A stretch of 64,000 bases of DNA from Wurfbainia villosa (GCA_025175895.1 JAKLTH010000222.1:186001-250000), one strand, 5' to 3'. Positions 23,479-37,300 are shown, counted from the stretch's first letter. Notes: generated from the sequence alone by a model not told the origin. Made by a program: numbers and translations.

Positions 23479-23917
23479 ATGGCTTCTGTAGAGGTCAGCT
23501 CGCTGTAGTGTTCCAGACTTCATATGAACTGTAATTGTTAATTGCGCCCGGATCGTGTTGCAGGTTCAATCAGCTCCGGTCGTGGAGGCCCCGCCCGCCC
23601 CTGTGGAGGTGGAATCAGAGCCAGCGTCGGCGCCCGAGGAGGTAGCTGCTGAGGGCGGAGCTGCCGTGCCGGAGGTTGAGGAGGGTGCCAAAGAGGAGGC
23701 TCCAGCGACTACGGATCCAGAGGATGCACCGCCGGCAGCAGAAGCAGAAGCAGAGGCAGCAGCAGAGCCCGAGGAGCCCGCTGCGGAGCCGGTGGCCACC
23801 GAAGGCGAACCAGCAGCGGCTGAGCCTGATGAAGAGGCGAAGCCGGAGGCCGAGCAAGAGGTCCCTGTTCCAGCAGCTGAAAAGGACGAGGAGGCGGCTG
23901 CTCCGGCCACAGAGTGA
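23479..23917 (+). CDS. Acidic Ala/Glu/Pro-rich protein (induced stolon tip TUB8-like)
   Basis: Two exons, 23479-23493 (MASVE) and 23564-23917, give 122 residues. The short first exon ends at a GT donor and the second opens after GTTGCAG. After a start MASVEVQSAPVV the protein is almost entirely Ala, Glu, Pro, Val and Asp, with no cysteine, tryptophan or globular segment, so it should be disordered and very acidic. Start, intron position and composition match the plant proteins annotated as induced stolon tip protein TUB8-like, which have no firm biochemical role. A good TATA box and CT-rich leader suggest an expressed gene. Family assignment for such low-complexity sequence is weak; the gene call itself is fairly strong. 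Confidence 0.7.
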
Positions 23918-25784
23918 GGAAAAGGAGGACCGTCGTGTGGTTGGTCAAATTCGTCACAGCGATCATGTTTTGCATGCATGCTTATGAGATGGAGGTTTAA
24001 TTATCAATAAGCTTTGTGTCATAATTAATAGTTGTTTGTGGTAATAATTTGTGTTTCTAGTTGGGTCTGTTCTCGTGTGAAATTTAAATAATTAAGATTT
24101 TGTTTCTTGATCACTTGTTCGTTGTTTAAGAGTTAATGGTTTAGCATTTAATCCCATCAAAATCCAGCATCATATAAAGAACAGCAACTCGATCTCTACT
24201 GCTAGTAGACATTAGAAATTGTTAAATGATTCAACGAAGAAGACGAAGAGCACTTCAGTAATGCCTCTGATGTCAAACAATCGATCTCCCAAGGAAAAAG
24301 AAAAGGAAAAAAACACGACAAAATGTTAATAGTCCAAGAGAAATTGATTTGAGATTAAAGTTTAAAAACCAACGAATTTGTTAATTGCCGAAGCAAAATG
24401 ATAGATCAACATAAAGTAAACGTCCATGGATTTAGGGTCCTCGTTTAATATAACCATCAAACTTGAAGAAGAACATACTCGAAGGGGTATGAATAATAAT
24501 ACCTCAAAAATTATTCATCTTAAAGTCGGCTCTTTGTAAAATTTAGTTATACAAACTTTTAAAAGTAAATAAATTTTAATAAATAGAGCACATGATTTCT
24601 TTTTTCTTTTTAAATAAAGATGAAATAATAGTTCATTTTTTACTCGATGTAAAGTCCATGTTAATGTTGAACTTTCAATAAAGATGAATCTTTTAAGAAA
24701 CTAATGAAATAATAGTTCATTTTAATAAAGATGAAATAATAATGCACTCCGCAACTCTGACTAAATTGTTGCATTACAGCATTAGTCTAATTCAATCGTC
24801 GAGGCTGATTGCGCAGCTTTGTTGAAATTAATGATTAAATCTATCTGATCCTACTAACAATATCAGTTGATCTAATCCATTCTAATTGAAACAATAGATT
24901 GAATCGTCGGGATCCTATCGAACTAATCTGTTGCATGGAGGTCAACGAAATTAGTCAAGTCAATTTCCAAGCTGAAGGGTCATCCAAGTCCCGGGGCGGG
25001 CGCTCAATCCAATTTGTCAAAACGAGTGGCTTAGCTTGACATGCGAAATTATATAAATGGATGGAACCTGATCCACTGTAGTTGAATGAATGGAATTGAT
25101 AAGAGTCGAGAAATCATACCAATCCACTGGTGGAATCGACGGAATCTGTTATGGTGTTCCTACTTTTTGCAGCAAATAAACACAGCACGAAATGAATAAA
25201 TATGGAGAAAAGAGAATGTTGTTTGTCGAAAACAACAAAAAACCGCTTGAATCACATAAAACCAATGGATACCTCGTTCATAAGTTGAAAACGATCAAGA
25301 ACAGAAGCAATTGCAAACTCTTAATTCTTCCAAGTTTACAGCAACCAATTACTGCTATGCCTCGAAATACATTCTAGTTTGTTATCGTCCTATGTCATAT
25401 GACTACACATAAGTCATATCCAAATAAAATACGAAAACCAAATTGAGAAAGAAAAAAAATGAAATGAGAACTCCATATCTGTATCTGAATCATAATAACA
25501 GACAAAGGAAATGGAGAGAAGAAAAAACTAATAAATAATATACTGGGCATTGTACAACTTTGCTGACCAAGCACAGGACCCACTCTGATCCAGTTGTGAC
25601 TTGAGCAGGTCTTTTGAGTGAAGTATACAACGTGGCCTTTGAAAGAATGAATCGGTACCGTTGTGGGCACCTCTTGGTAGTAGAGAGGTGCTCCGCCAGT
25701 CAGCGACCTCAATGGAGGCATTTGTTAAACCAGGCAGTTGTGGATGATAAGTTGATCGTCTGGAAGCAAGTGAGACAACGTGGA
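23918..25784. other. Intergenic, AT-rich, short direct repeats
   Basis: No gene recognised. TAAAGATGAAATAATAGTTC-type units recur about three times between 24615 and 24745. The right end is the 3' flank of the CSLC gene. Confidence 0.4.
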
Positions 25785-28700
25785 TTAGCTTACCTGCTCC
25801 CCGATGAGATCTAGCCCGACGGCAAGGAAAGTGATTCCTTGGAACAATAAGAAATAGAAATGAATCCCCTGTGCAGACAATAGGCTTCTCACAGAAGCAG
25901 TCAACAAAATAATAGCAAGAGCTAGCTCCTTCCGATATATACGATTCATCTTGGCTTTTTGAGCCTTTTTTGTCAAGCCCAATTTGTTTAACTCGGCGAG
26001 ACCAGACTCCGAGGATGCTCTGTGAATATCACTTTCTACACTTTGCTCTAAATCTTTCTCAACATATGCAACCAAATTGGCCTCGGATGACCTTCCCAAT
26101 TTCTTAGTTACAATCCACTCGTAGGAACTTCCAAATTTGAAAAGCCCAGATATCATGGCATTAAATTTAGTGACGGACATTGTATTTTCAAAAAGAAGGT
26201 ATGGTACTATAAATGGGAATGATTGTGGTGCTGGAAGTATGCTGATAACGGACATTATACCAGGGACATAACAGACAACCCAAGCAGACAAATGAGCTTC
26301 TGGAAGGAACATTGTCAATGGGAGTATGATACAGAACAGTGTAAATGAGTAAAATGGCAGGATCACCTTCCTCAACAAGAAGAAAAGGAAAATCAAATTA
26401 GCCTTCTTAAAGACACTAACCTGTTATATTAAGAGAAACATCAGTCAAAAATCCGTATAATGGTTTTTAATGCAAAATCCAGGGATAGATAAAGGAAGCC
26501 TAACCTTTGCAAAAAGTATGTCAGAAAAGCACAAGCGAAAGAGCTGCATCGGACCTGAATGCCACCTGTGTTGCTGTTTCTTATAAGCCTCATAGGATTC
26601 TGGCAGTTCACAGAGACACTGCAAAGATTTGAAGGAAATAGATTGTCAAAATGTCAACAAGGACATGTACAGGGTAAACTACGAATTAAGAAAAAGGTAA
26701 ACTTGCAAGGAACCTTGACATCATTGAGAAAAATAAATTTCCAACCACAAAGGTGAGCACGGACAGCAATATCCATGTCTTCAACAGTGGTTCTCTCCAG
26801 CCAACCACCAGATTCTTCCAGAGCTTTTATTCTCCATACTCCAGCAGTTCCATTGAAGCCAAAGAAATTGATAAATACACCATTAACTTGTTGTTCAACC
26901 TCAAAATGGAAAGATAAATTTATGTTCTGTAGTCTTGTGAGCAGATTTTCATCCTTGTTAACGAAGGCCCATCTAGCTTGTACGAGTGCCACATCATCAT
27001 TCCCCTACACAGTATTCAATCATCCAACATTAATGCTATATCACTGAGTATGAAGTTATTCAACTGAGTTTGAGATACCAGACAATATTTCTGAAGCCTG
27101 AAAATTATTCAAACACTTCAAGTAACTTAATTTTTGCACGTGTGCACATTTGTCTCTGTTAAACAAAAACCAGATTTTCTCAACATTGAGGAAAAGCATG
27201 ATGAATCATGTTCCCTTTAAGAGCAGGAATCAGGTTAAATAATGTATTTCACTTTGCAAAATTGATAACTGTACAACTTAAGCAGAACCTTTTTATTTAT
27301 ATTTTTTGTTAGTGGAGATGCAAAACAGAAGAGGTACCTTAAAATGGGGGATTGTCTTTTTTAAGAAATCAGGTGTGGGCTGAAAATCTGCATCAAATAT
27401 TGCGACAAATTCATAATCCTTCACATAATCACAACTCATAGCTGATTTTAAGTTCCCAGCTTTATAGCCTGTGCGAATAAGCCGATGCCGATAAATGATA
27501 TGCACTCCTTTCTGTTGCCATTTTTGCACTTCAGTGTTTATAAGGTGCTGCACTTCCACATCATCAGAGTCATCTAATACTTGAACAAGCATTCTCTCCC
27601 TAGGCCAGTCCTGGGCACAGACTGCTGCAATTGATTGTTGGTAAACCTGTTTCAGGATTGAATTAAATAAAAAAGAATTAAAGTATGACATTCTGAAATT
27701 GAAAGAAACAAATATTTACTAAAAAATATAGTATAAGTCTAACAAGAGTAATCCTAGCAAAAGAATTGGACTATAGATAGAAACTCATGTTATTTTCAGA
27801 ATTAAGTTTAATTGAGTAAATCAAACAAGCACAAGAGAGAGAATTAAATTCTAAAATCACTGTTGCCATAAAGTTCTTAATATCATTAAACTAAATATCA
27901 CATTGTATTTACTTCAAAGTATAAAGTACTCGTCATATTATGACTAAACATACTCCAGAGGAGCATGTATCATAAAACCTTGAGCAATAACATTCTAAGA
28001 TTGCAAGAGCAGATAATACTACTAAAAAAATTCTCAGAAAATGACACAAGGTAAAGAGTAAATGTAACAGTGGCGATTAGCAAATAATACTACTAGAAAA
28101 GAAGTCACAAAAAGGGCATATGGTACAGAGTATGTTTGAATTTATATGATATGCTTCTTGATTAGATGAATTTAAGTGAGTTATCATATATTATTGGTAA
28201 AGTATTTTGCACAGGTTGAATCATGTGATAAGACATTATCTGACTGGTGTTACAAGGTTAGGTAGGTTATGGCATTTTGAAGTAATAAATTTGTTGTGTT
28301 TAATAAAATGGGTCATGGTTCAAATGACATACAAGCCATTATGGTCAGCCGATCTGACACTAATTAAACAAAGCAAAATTTGCTACAATAAAAAAAACAA
28401 AACACAAGTTTGACTTGCCTATTATCCAGAAGCAGATAGCACAAGGAGTCAAATCAACCTCTATAGCTGATGCTAGGGTGCTGCTATTTAGGTGAATAAA
28501 TGGACTAAAATCTCGTCAAGCATTTCTTTGTCCAGTGCGTCTAAATTTTGGATTTTATACATTTCTTTATCTAGTGCTGATAAAGCTATGTACCTAATTA
28601 TAACTCAGTCCTGCAAGCTTTTAAAGGCCTTAAAGAGGATTCCTTAGAAAGTTTCAAGATAACCAGATATATTATTGATTAGCATTGTCAGCATTAAATA

Positions 28701-31700
28701 TCCACCTTTATAAAGAGAATCATTAGGTCGTCTATGCCTTCAGTGGCATCATATGCACAAGTACCACAGGTTTGTGCCATGCTTTCTATCTGTCTCCTTA
28801 ATTTCATGAAGTGTCTTTCTCAAATGTGCAAAAAGATAGTAACTTTCCATTCCGTTATGACAGAAGCAAATAGTTGCAAGCTAAGATTATGATTGCAAAG
28901 ACATCCTTGCGTATCATAGCTTTAAAAAAGTTATCTGGCAGTACGCTAGCTACAACAGCTCTTTCAGCGGTCAGCACCATCATTTTCAATGTAAACTAAA
29001 CCATATGTTCACTATTAGTCAGAAATTTATATACGGACTTCCAAATTCTTTCTTGCTACTAGCAGAAAAAGCAAGTTATATGTCGCATTAAAGTTATACT
29101 ACAGAAAATTTGCTGGAATAAAAACACCAATATAACAGGATCCTCAAGCTGTATTGTCTCATTAGAGTTGGCTGCATGAGTCTTATAGCTATTCCTCCAT
29201 TGAGCTTTATACAAGAGAATACAAATAATATTCAAATTAATTAAACCATTATTTCTTATATAGCCTAGCACATAGTTGTCAAAAGCGTACGCCTGGCTAT
29301 GCCTAGGCGCAAGGCACAGCCATGCGCGATACTTTAAAGAAGCCCGCTTAAGCGTGAGCCTCTTGAGAGGTTAAGGCACGAGCGATAAAAATTTTAAAGC
29401 CAAACTCATACTTTATTATCCTTTAAATTAATTAGGCAATACATTTTTCTTGTACGACTCTTCCTCTCCCCTAGAAAATGAATATCAACCATCCTTGCAA
29501 ACCAATTTCAATTATTTCCCTCTGTGACTCTTCCTCTCCCCTAAAAAAATAAGCATCAACCTCCCCTCCCTTCTCAAATATGAACTCTTTTCTTGCCTAC
29601 AACATCAACGTTGATCTTCTAAATTTGGCTACACTTTCTTGCTTTTCTCCTTTTGTTTCATCATAATGGTATTTTTTTTTCCTCACAAATTTAAGTTCAT
29701 AAATGTTCTTATCAGGTTTGTTTTTCTTTTCTCAGAGTTTCTAATGATTCTATCTCATTCCTCACAAATTCAAATTATAAATTAGTTTAGAATTTTTGTT
29801 TCACTGATTTTGATTTTTCTTTATAAATTTCAACCAGTTGTGTATGATGCCTTTTTATTACAAATAAAATATCACTTGATACCGAGTCATTGTTGTTTAA
29901 TAGTTTATGGACTATAATTTTGTTAGTCAAATATTTTGGCAAAAATTTCCTATATATGTTTGAATTATAAAAATTGTATACCCAAGACGCCTATCTCTAG
30001 GCTCCCTTTACTCCTTGCACCTTCAATTCTAATAGGTCCAACTCTCTTAATTATAAATCTATTAGTCATCTTTTGAGCAAGTCCATATCATCACAATACA
30101 TTTTCTCTCAATCACTTCTTGGGGCTACATCTATCTGCTTTATATATCTCCATATATCCATTTTAGCATTGTCATCTTTACAACTTCAACTTTTTAGATT
30201 CCTTGTTACTAACACTTTGATCCATAAAGTATTGTGGGTCATAAAATAGTCTAATAAAATTTTTCTTTTAGCCTAAGGAGAGAGGATGATCACACAACTC
30301 CACAAGTTCCTTGACCTTTCACTAGTCCATTTTTTATCTTATTAATTATCTCTTCATCAATATACCTTCTTATTTAATAATAAATTTTAGATAACTAACA
30401 TTTTACAAAAAAATTATGTATATCCATCTTAACTATTCTATCAATTCTTTTTTTATTACTAAAACTACATTGTATATACTCATTTTTTTTCTACTTATTT
30501 AAAAGCTTAAGCTTTGAATTTAATCTAATTACCTCTCATTGATTAACGTAATAATTACAATAACATATACAACCAAATTGATAAAAGAAACCTAAATTAC
30601 ATGAAGGACAACCTAATGCAAAAGCTTAAGCTTTGAATTTAATCTAATTACCTCTCATTGATTAACGTAATAATTACAATAACATATACAACCAAATTGA
30701 TAAAAGAAACCTAAATTACATGAAGGACAACCTAATGCAAAGGTTGCAGAAAGGCTCCATGAGCAAAAGCAAGGGAAATAGAAGAAGAAATGGGCAATTT
30801 GGTCCCTTTTCCCCTTTCTCTCTTTTCCTTCCCAACACCAAGTAATCAATCTTATACCTTTCTCCCATATTTCTCATTGAAAGTAATCACAGCATAACAG
30901 AGAGAGTTTCTTGCTCTTCTCTCCTCCTCTCGACTCCTTCCAATACTGAATCCTATCTTTTATACCGCAGCTAAACCATCCAATTTCACTCTGCAGGCAT
31001 CTTGATCACAGATTATTAAGAAAATTTAAAATATTTTTCAGAAGGGAAAAGCAATTTAAATGCACTTTGCAGAAAAAGTTTCCCTTGCTTTAGATGATTG
31101 GTTGTATTATTTTTCAGCAAAACAACAATATGAATGGTTCTCATCTTGCAAAAGGAAGGCTAAGTTGAACTTATACCCAGTACTCAGGATAGAATGTTCT
31201 TGACAACAAATTGCAGAAAGAAAATGAAATATCAATAAATTGGCATAAAATAAGAGCGGCAGGAGTGAAAGATTATAGAAGCTTACCTCCCGCTCATTGC
31301 ACATTGGGATCTGAAGCAAAACCTTTGGATACTCGTCAACATCTATCGCACTGCCCCCATCCAATTCTCCCTGATTTCCATAATCGACCGGTGCGATGGG
31401 CTTCATGCCTCGGAGTCTAATGTAGAAGCACCCGAGCGTCAATACTACCCGATCCACCGATTGAACAAGAAATAGCACAGTGCATATGTTGGCCAACGTT
31501 TGGACCGGAGGAGCGAGATACGTGACCCTGATCATGAGCCAGTTAGCATAAATGAACTCAAGAGCCTCGGCAGAGGAGGCATAGGACGGGGGGCTGAAGT
31601 GCCAGCCCTTGAAATAAGCAGCGAGTTCGAGGAGGAGAAGGAGGATTGCAAGTACGAGGAAGGCACGGATGAGGCGGTAGAGACGGGAAGCGGGGGCGCG

Positions 31701-32018
31701 GCTGGAATTGGATGTGTAGATCCGGCGGCCGGCGGTGCGGAGGAGCGCAACGAGACGGGAAGGAAGGGAGGCGAGGAGGGAGACAGAGTTGTGGAGGCGG
31801 AGGAGGAGGAGCCAAGACAGCTGGCGCGGGCTGCGACCTCGGGACTTGCCGGCTGCTGCGGGAGTGGTAGGCGTACCTACCTCGACGGCGACGGAATCTG
31901 AGCCGTCGTCCCCCGCCGTCGAAGGCTGAGGGGCAAAGGGCGAGAGAAGGCCCTGGGCCTTGAGCCGCTCCTTGTTCCACCATTCTTGGAACTCGTAGTT
32001 GGGAGGTCGAGGAGGCAT
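25785..32018 (-). CDS. CSLC: Cellulose synthase-like C (xyloglucan glucan synthase)
   Basis: Five exons (32018-31287, 27646-27338, 27004-26714, 26618-26505, 26420-25785) join in phase to 693 residues, the usual CSLC length. The N-terminus MPPRPPNYEFQEWWNKERLK resembles the CSLC4/6/8 group. Membrane spans lie at about 117-136 and 181-205, and several more follow after 480. The GT2 core is complete: DDSDD (269-273), DADF (329-332), TVED (Asp423) and QQHRW (459-463). The first exon ends at CNERE, joined to VYQQSIAAVC, the conserved family junction. The C-terminus GLDLIGEQVS is also conserved. CSLC enzymes make the beta-1,4-glucan backbone of xyloglucan in the Golgi. Intron 1 is about 3.6 kb and holds a perfect 119-bp duplication and a repeat-like element. 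Confidence 0.93.
29270..30010. mobile_element. Possible non-autonomous element with AGGCGC-rich end, in CSLC intron 1
   Basis: The left part (29276-29350) reads AGTTGTCAAAAGCGTACGCC then TGCCTAGGCGCAAGGC. The right part near 29985-30008 reads AGACGCCTATCTCTAGGCTC, so CCTAGGC-type motifs occur at both ends. Similar AGGCGC-type ends are common in plant intronic repeats. Boundaries and class are uncertain. Confidence 0.35.
30501..30739. repeat. Tandem duplication of 119 bp, apparently identical copies
   Basis: The segment starting AAAAGCTTAAGCTTTGAATT at 30501 is repeated from 30620 with no difference that I can see through CATGAAGGACAACCTAATGC. It lies inside CSLC intron 1. Identity implies a recent event or an assembly artefact. 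Confidence 0.9.
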
Positions 32019-32044
32019 AGAAGCGACGAGATCTCACCAGCTCG

Positions 32045-32067
32045 GTCTCTCTCTCTCTCTCTCTCTC
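32045..32067. repeat. CT microsatellite in the CSLC 5' leader
   Basis: A run of about eleven TC units just upstream of the CSLC start (GA repeat in the sense direction). Such GA/CT repeats are common in plant 5' leaders. Confidence 0.7.
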
Positions 32068-34321
32068 CCCTCTGCTTTCGCTGTCTTCCTCGATCCAATC
32101 GGGGGCAATAGCGGAGAGGGGCAAAACAGGAATTCAAAATTCAATTTTATGTCACGAGGGGACGACCGAGTTTACAGGGTGTCAAGACTCAGTGCAATCT
32201 TCGGTTCACCTTCCGTCGACCATCAAGCTACCTACGTGGGCGCTGAAACTCTGGCCCACAGCATTCTCGATTTCTATTCGTTCTCTTCTGCTGTTGGTTA
32301 TTAAAATGGATGCGGAATCCGATTCACGGGATTGTACGGGTGACGTGGCGGAGGAAGGCAGACGGAAGCAGCCCCCAACACGGTGGTCCCGATCACCGAC
32401 GGTGGCTGGCAGCGTGCTGTTCTGCAAACCCGACGTGGCGCTACGAAGAAGAGTTTCTCTGTTTGCCAATAAGAATGCAGGTACTGTGGGGGTGCAGAGC
32501 CATAAATAATTCTACAAAACATAATTAACTAATCGTGTGTGATCGATTAAACAACAACTAATTGGGCTTAGGTAAGTTCTCCGCGGGAGGGCAATATGAT
32601 TTCGCTATAACAAAAAGAGCCTCGTAAAGGAGGAAGAAGTGCAAGAATATGATTTCACCGTAGATCGACGAATAATAATTCGCTATTCATATATATTATT
32701 TTAATTTATTACTGTTATCTCGGAATATCAAGGCTTCCTCTGCCGATCGCTGGCCGTCGGAGTGATCTAATAAAATTCCTCCCATGTTTAAAACATTATT
32801 TTATTTATAAAAAAAGGAAAACATGCATGGGAAGATAGAGAGAGAGAGAGAGAGAGAAAATGGCCAAACAGCCCCCTACGATCGTTTTCTTGCATTGAAA
32901 TGGGTCAACTTTTCCCAAGAATCATTCAAAACGTTTTGATCTTTCTACCAAATGTTTTTCATTGTCTTTTTATGTTATAGTAGTGGTCACGTTTCGCTCG
33001 AGATTAATGTAGGTTAAAGGGCGCTAAAGTAATCCGATAAAATTCTACTTGATACACCTCTTCCATTGTAACTAGTACCCCCTCATCGATAATCATTTTA
33101 GAGTGGGTTTTATTCGAAATTATTATTGATAATTTTAGTTATTTATTCAAAATTATTAATAAAAATCTTATTTGATTTAAAATTTGAACGATTATCAAAT
33201 CACAGTGGATGCCCGATACGTTATATCATGTCAACAAAAGAGTTATATATAAGAGAATTGAAAAACCTCCAAGCAATTTGATTCCTTTAGTTATGATTTT
33301 TTTTTTCAAAAAATATCCTTTGATTTTTACCATTTAGGATAAACATATCCTTATCAATTTATCAAATAACAATCTAGTCGATTACTGGTTATTGGTCAAG
33401 CGTCGTTGTCGTCGGTCGATTGCCGCCGTTGATCGTCGCCATCGATCGCCGATCGACCGTCATCGTCGTTTGTCGGTCGATCGATCGTCACGGTCCGCCA
33501 CGGTCAACCCGCGTTGCTGGCTACCGGTCGATCGTCGTCGTCGTCGTCGACCGTCGCCGTTGGTCATTAGCCGTCGGTCGATCGTCATCGTTGGTCGTCA
33601 GTCGTCGATCGATCGTCGCCGTTGGTCGTCAATCGTCGGTCGATCGTCATCGTCAGTCGATCATCGACGACAGCCGACGACGATCCTTGTCGTCGAATAA
33701 TTGAATGGATAATATAATAAAATATTAAATCAGAGGATACCTGATATTGAACATATCGACATTAATGATATACTAAAAATTTCACTGCAATATTATATTA
33801 TCCTACCGAAAATTTCGATATCAATATTCCTATGAATTTAATATTCTTTGGTGGGAAAAATATTGAAAATTTTGATATATCGCACACTGACAACTGAGCC
33901 CCCCTCAGTATCAATAACTTTGAATAAGTGGAAAACGTTATCTTTATTAAAATTCCCGAGGCAATTTTGAATTCGATCCGGTTCGGCTGTCTTAACTCTT
34001 AAACCACGAAGGTCCCCGCTGATCCCTGCATTGCCGGTGGATTCTAATAAACCTGTTCCAGTGCAAACTACAGGTTAATTCAGTTGCGGGGCCTTCGTAG
34101 TGCAACATCGGCACCAATAATTCAGATCTAAAAATGATCCGCGGACTATCTTATGCTCAACGTTTGAACGGCCTTGTCGTCCGAGTACAAAAATGAGTCG
34201 TTGCAATGTTATTATCAGCTTGACCTCCTCGAATTCAAATCCGCCCACTCTCATCTCCCTCTTCCTACAACGTCTCTTTCCCCCGTCGCTAGGGTTCGGT
34301 CTCGCCGCCGGCTCCATCTCC
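32068..34321. other. Intergenic between CSLC and KIN-12 (divergent promoters)
   Basis: The two genes are divergent, so both promoters lie here. It also holds a short GA microsatellite (about 32835-32857) and the GTCGATCG minisatellite described separately. No further gene was recognised. Confidence 0.4.
33396..33700. repeat. GTCGGTCGATCGTC minisatellite
   Basis: About 300 bases of degenerate tandem units of roughly 28-31 bases, e.g. GTCGGTCGATCGTCATCG then TTGGTCGTCA, repeated many times. Two plus-strand frames are open across it (94 and 102 codons, Arg/Ser/Val-rich) but are by-products of the repeat. Confidence 0.75.
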
Positions 34322-37300
34322 ATGAAGGCCTTCGCAAGCCCGAGGACCGGTAGGGTTTCGCCCTCCGAAGGCCTTGCTCCTTCGTCGCAGAAGCAGCGGC
34401 CTCCTCGAATCCCCAAGGAGAACGTCGACCCTTGTCCCGTGCCGTCGGATCGGTCTCCGTTTCGGTCCCCCGCCAACACCGGAAAGCCACTCTCAGCCAA
34501 AAACCGTAGCCCGCTTCCGCCTCGCCTGCCGCTTCCCTCCAAACAGGGCGGCAACCCTCTCAAGAGGAAGCTCAGCTCGGAGACCCCAGCTGAGAACGGG
34601 GTTTTCCCCTCGTCAGCCGCGGATTCTGGCGTCCAGGTATTGTTGGGAAACTTGGTGAGGGTGGAGTCTTAATCAATTTCTGTCGTGAGTTATTTGTTGC
34701 ATTTCCTAGGTGATAGTGAGGATGCGACCTCCAGACAAGGTGGAAGAGGAAGCCAATCTGATTGTGGAAAAGGTCTCTGAAAATTCTGTCACTGTCTTTG
34801 ATCACACCTTCACCTTCGATTCAGTAGCTGACATTAGATCCACGCAGGTAGTTATTGATTGAAGTCGCAAATATTCCCCTTCTAATTTGTAGCTCTTAGC
34901 TTTCGACAATTCCTCTTCTTGTTGTAATTAACATCAGGAAGATATGTTTCGACTTGTTGGGCTTCCATTAGTCGAGACCTGCTTGGCTGGGTTCAACAGC
35001 TCAATATTTGCGTACGGGCAGGTGGATGGTGCTTCATTGTTTTTTATTCCAGTAAAATATATACTGAAAAAACACATAATTAGTAGCTTCTCGTTGTTTT
35101 TTTTCCCAGACTGGAAGTGGAAAGACATATACTATGTGGGGACCTCCCAGTGCATTAACAGACTATGCTTCATCTAGCATTGATAAAGGTTTGACACCCC
35201 GCGTCTTCGAGAGGCTCTTTTCTCGCATTGATGAAGTGCGTACCTCTTAAACATTCTGCATTATGGTAGCTTTTTGATAGCTCCATGCTTAAAGCTGTTT
35301 TTGGTGTAGGAACGAGCTAAGCACTCTGATAAGCAGGTGAATTACCAGTGTCGTTGCTCATTTTTGGAGGCAAGTCTACCATGTTGCTTGATGTTTTACT
35401 TTTCCATTTACTTGCTAACATAAGTCCCTCCTAGATTTGGTGCATTGCTAGTTGATCGTATAGTTATTGAACTTGCAGATCTACAATGAGCAAATCACAG
35501 ATCTTTTGGAACCAACTCGAAGGAATCTTCAGGTGATGAATCATCCTGTTCTTCTATTGCTTCTTTATGATTCAATAAAAGTCTCTTCTCCTTTATTTTA
35601 ATTTGGAACCTTTCAGATCAGGGAAGATGTTAAAACTGGTGTGTATGTTGATTTCTTGACGGAAGAATATGTATCTACTATAAATGATGTAAATCAGCTA
35701 TTGGTGAAGGTGAAATTTACACAATGTTTCTCATGTTTCTTTGCAAAATCAATTATTTTTTACAAAATCAATTATTTTTTAAGAAGTATTTCTCCCTTTA
35801 TGCACTCTCTGATTAATTATTTAATTGTGGTTTGCAACAATGCTTTTGAAGATATAGCGTCTTACTAATTTTTGTCTATTTAATCTGAGTTTTCTTAATA
35901 TTTCTTTGATAGTCCATGCCATTTAGATTAAACACCTTTCATATTATGTTGCCTTTCATGTCAAGTTAGGTTGCTTGTATCCCTCTTGACATTAACTTCA
36001 TCTTATAATTTTGAATTCCATTTTGTATTTTTATTTAATTTTTCACCACTAAATGCCTAAGTTTTTGTTGGTTTGTCACTAACATAATATTTATTCATAT
36101 AGTAATAATAATGATAATAAACACTAACTTAAGCTTTGTCATACCACCTACTAGTTTGGCATCTTAAAGAAGCTCTGAGCTCTTGGTCGCAACAAGTTCA
36201 ATTGGAAAGATCTTTTTTACATTTGTTGTTAGACTATACTAGTGTTTCTCACCTGCAGACTGCAAGCATTAGATGCCTAATACTGACTTCATAATGGATT
36301 TCATAGGTTGCCACCTTCTACAGATAGGAAATCTTATATAACTAATAAAACAACATTAGGGAACAAGAATAACCTACAAATAAGGGGATGCACTAATTGT
36401 GATTTCCAAATGAAGTAAATGAAAAGCTATAGATAAGTGTATAAAGATTTTAGACAAGATGAACTAAATATCTGACTAATATATCTTTCAAGGGGGCCTC
36501 ATATGTTAAGGATCTGAAGGATCTTTCTCTCGAAATGAAGGTGATTTACCACTATAGGCATGGAATGTTCAGGAATAGGAACAACACATTGCTCTGAAAC
36601 TTCTCTCCTTTAATCCAATCCTATTCCTCCAAGAAATCATTCTTGATTGATTTATTGAACAAAGTAAACAACTTATTGTTAGCATTATTATGATGCTTGC
36701 TAAAGGTCAAATATTTGTGGTTATTTCAATTAAGTTTGTTCATTTTTAAACTTTGTGAATCTCATACTTATGAAATTCTTAAAGATTTTCTTTATATTTC
36801 TTCCAAAAGAAACACTAGATATGTGCCATCTTCAAGACATAATATACATTGAATATTTCTAAAATAACCTTCTTTTTTATTACTAAACCATGCATATTGT
36901 GGGGATTCTGAAGATCATTTCCAAGTTACATAGGATAATTTTTTTACAAGCACACTCAACCATGATGCACATACAGGGGCTTGCAAACAGGAGGATAGGT
37001 GCAACACGGATAAATATGGAAAGCTCCCGATCACATTGTGTGTTTACTTGCATCATCGAATCCCATTCAAAGGTGGTGCCTTTTTTATTTCTGATATAGT
37101 TCAGATCCGTTTCTATGGTTTAAAATTTTTCATAAACTAATGGTTGCAAAAGTATGTCTTGTAAGTAAAAGTTTAGATTGTATATTTCAGCATGGAGTGA
37201 TGCAAACTTTTTTTTTTAGTGCTGGTGAAATGTTGAGAACTGCTGATATTTTTGTCTTGGTTATGCCCAATTTATATAATTTTTGTTAATTTTCTACCTG

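Noticed and set aside
31500..32137. Open frames overlapping CSLC exon 1 in other frames
   Set aside because: Exon 1 of CSLC accounts for the open reading; the alternatives are composition shadows.
34193..34321. Upstream in-frame start for KIN-12 (43 extra residues)
   Set aside because: The Met at 34322 gives the family-like N-terminus; the extension is hydrophobic and unlike KIN-12 proteins.
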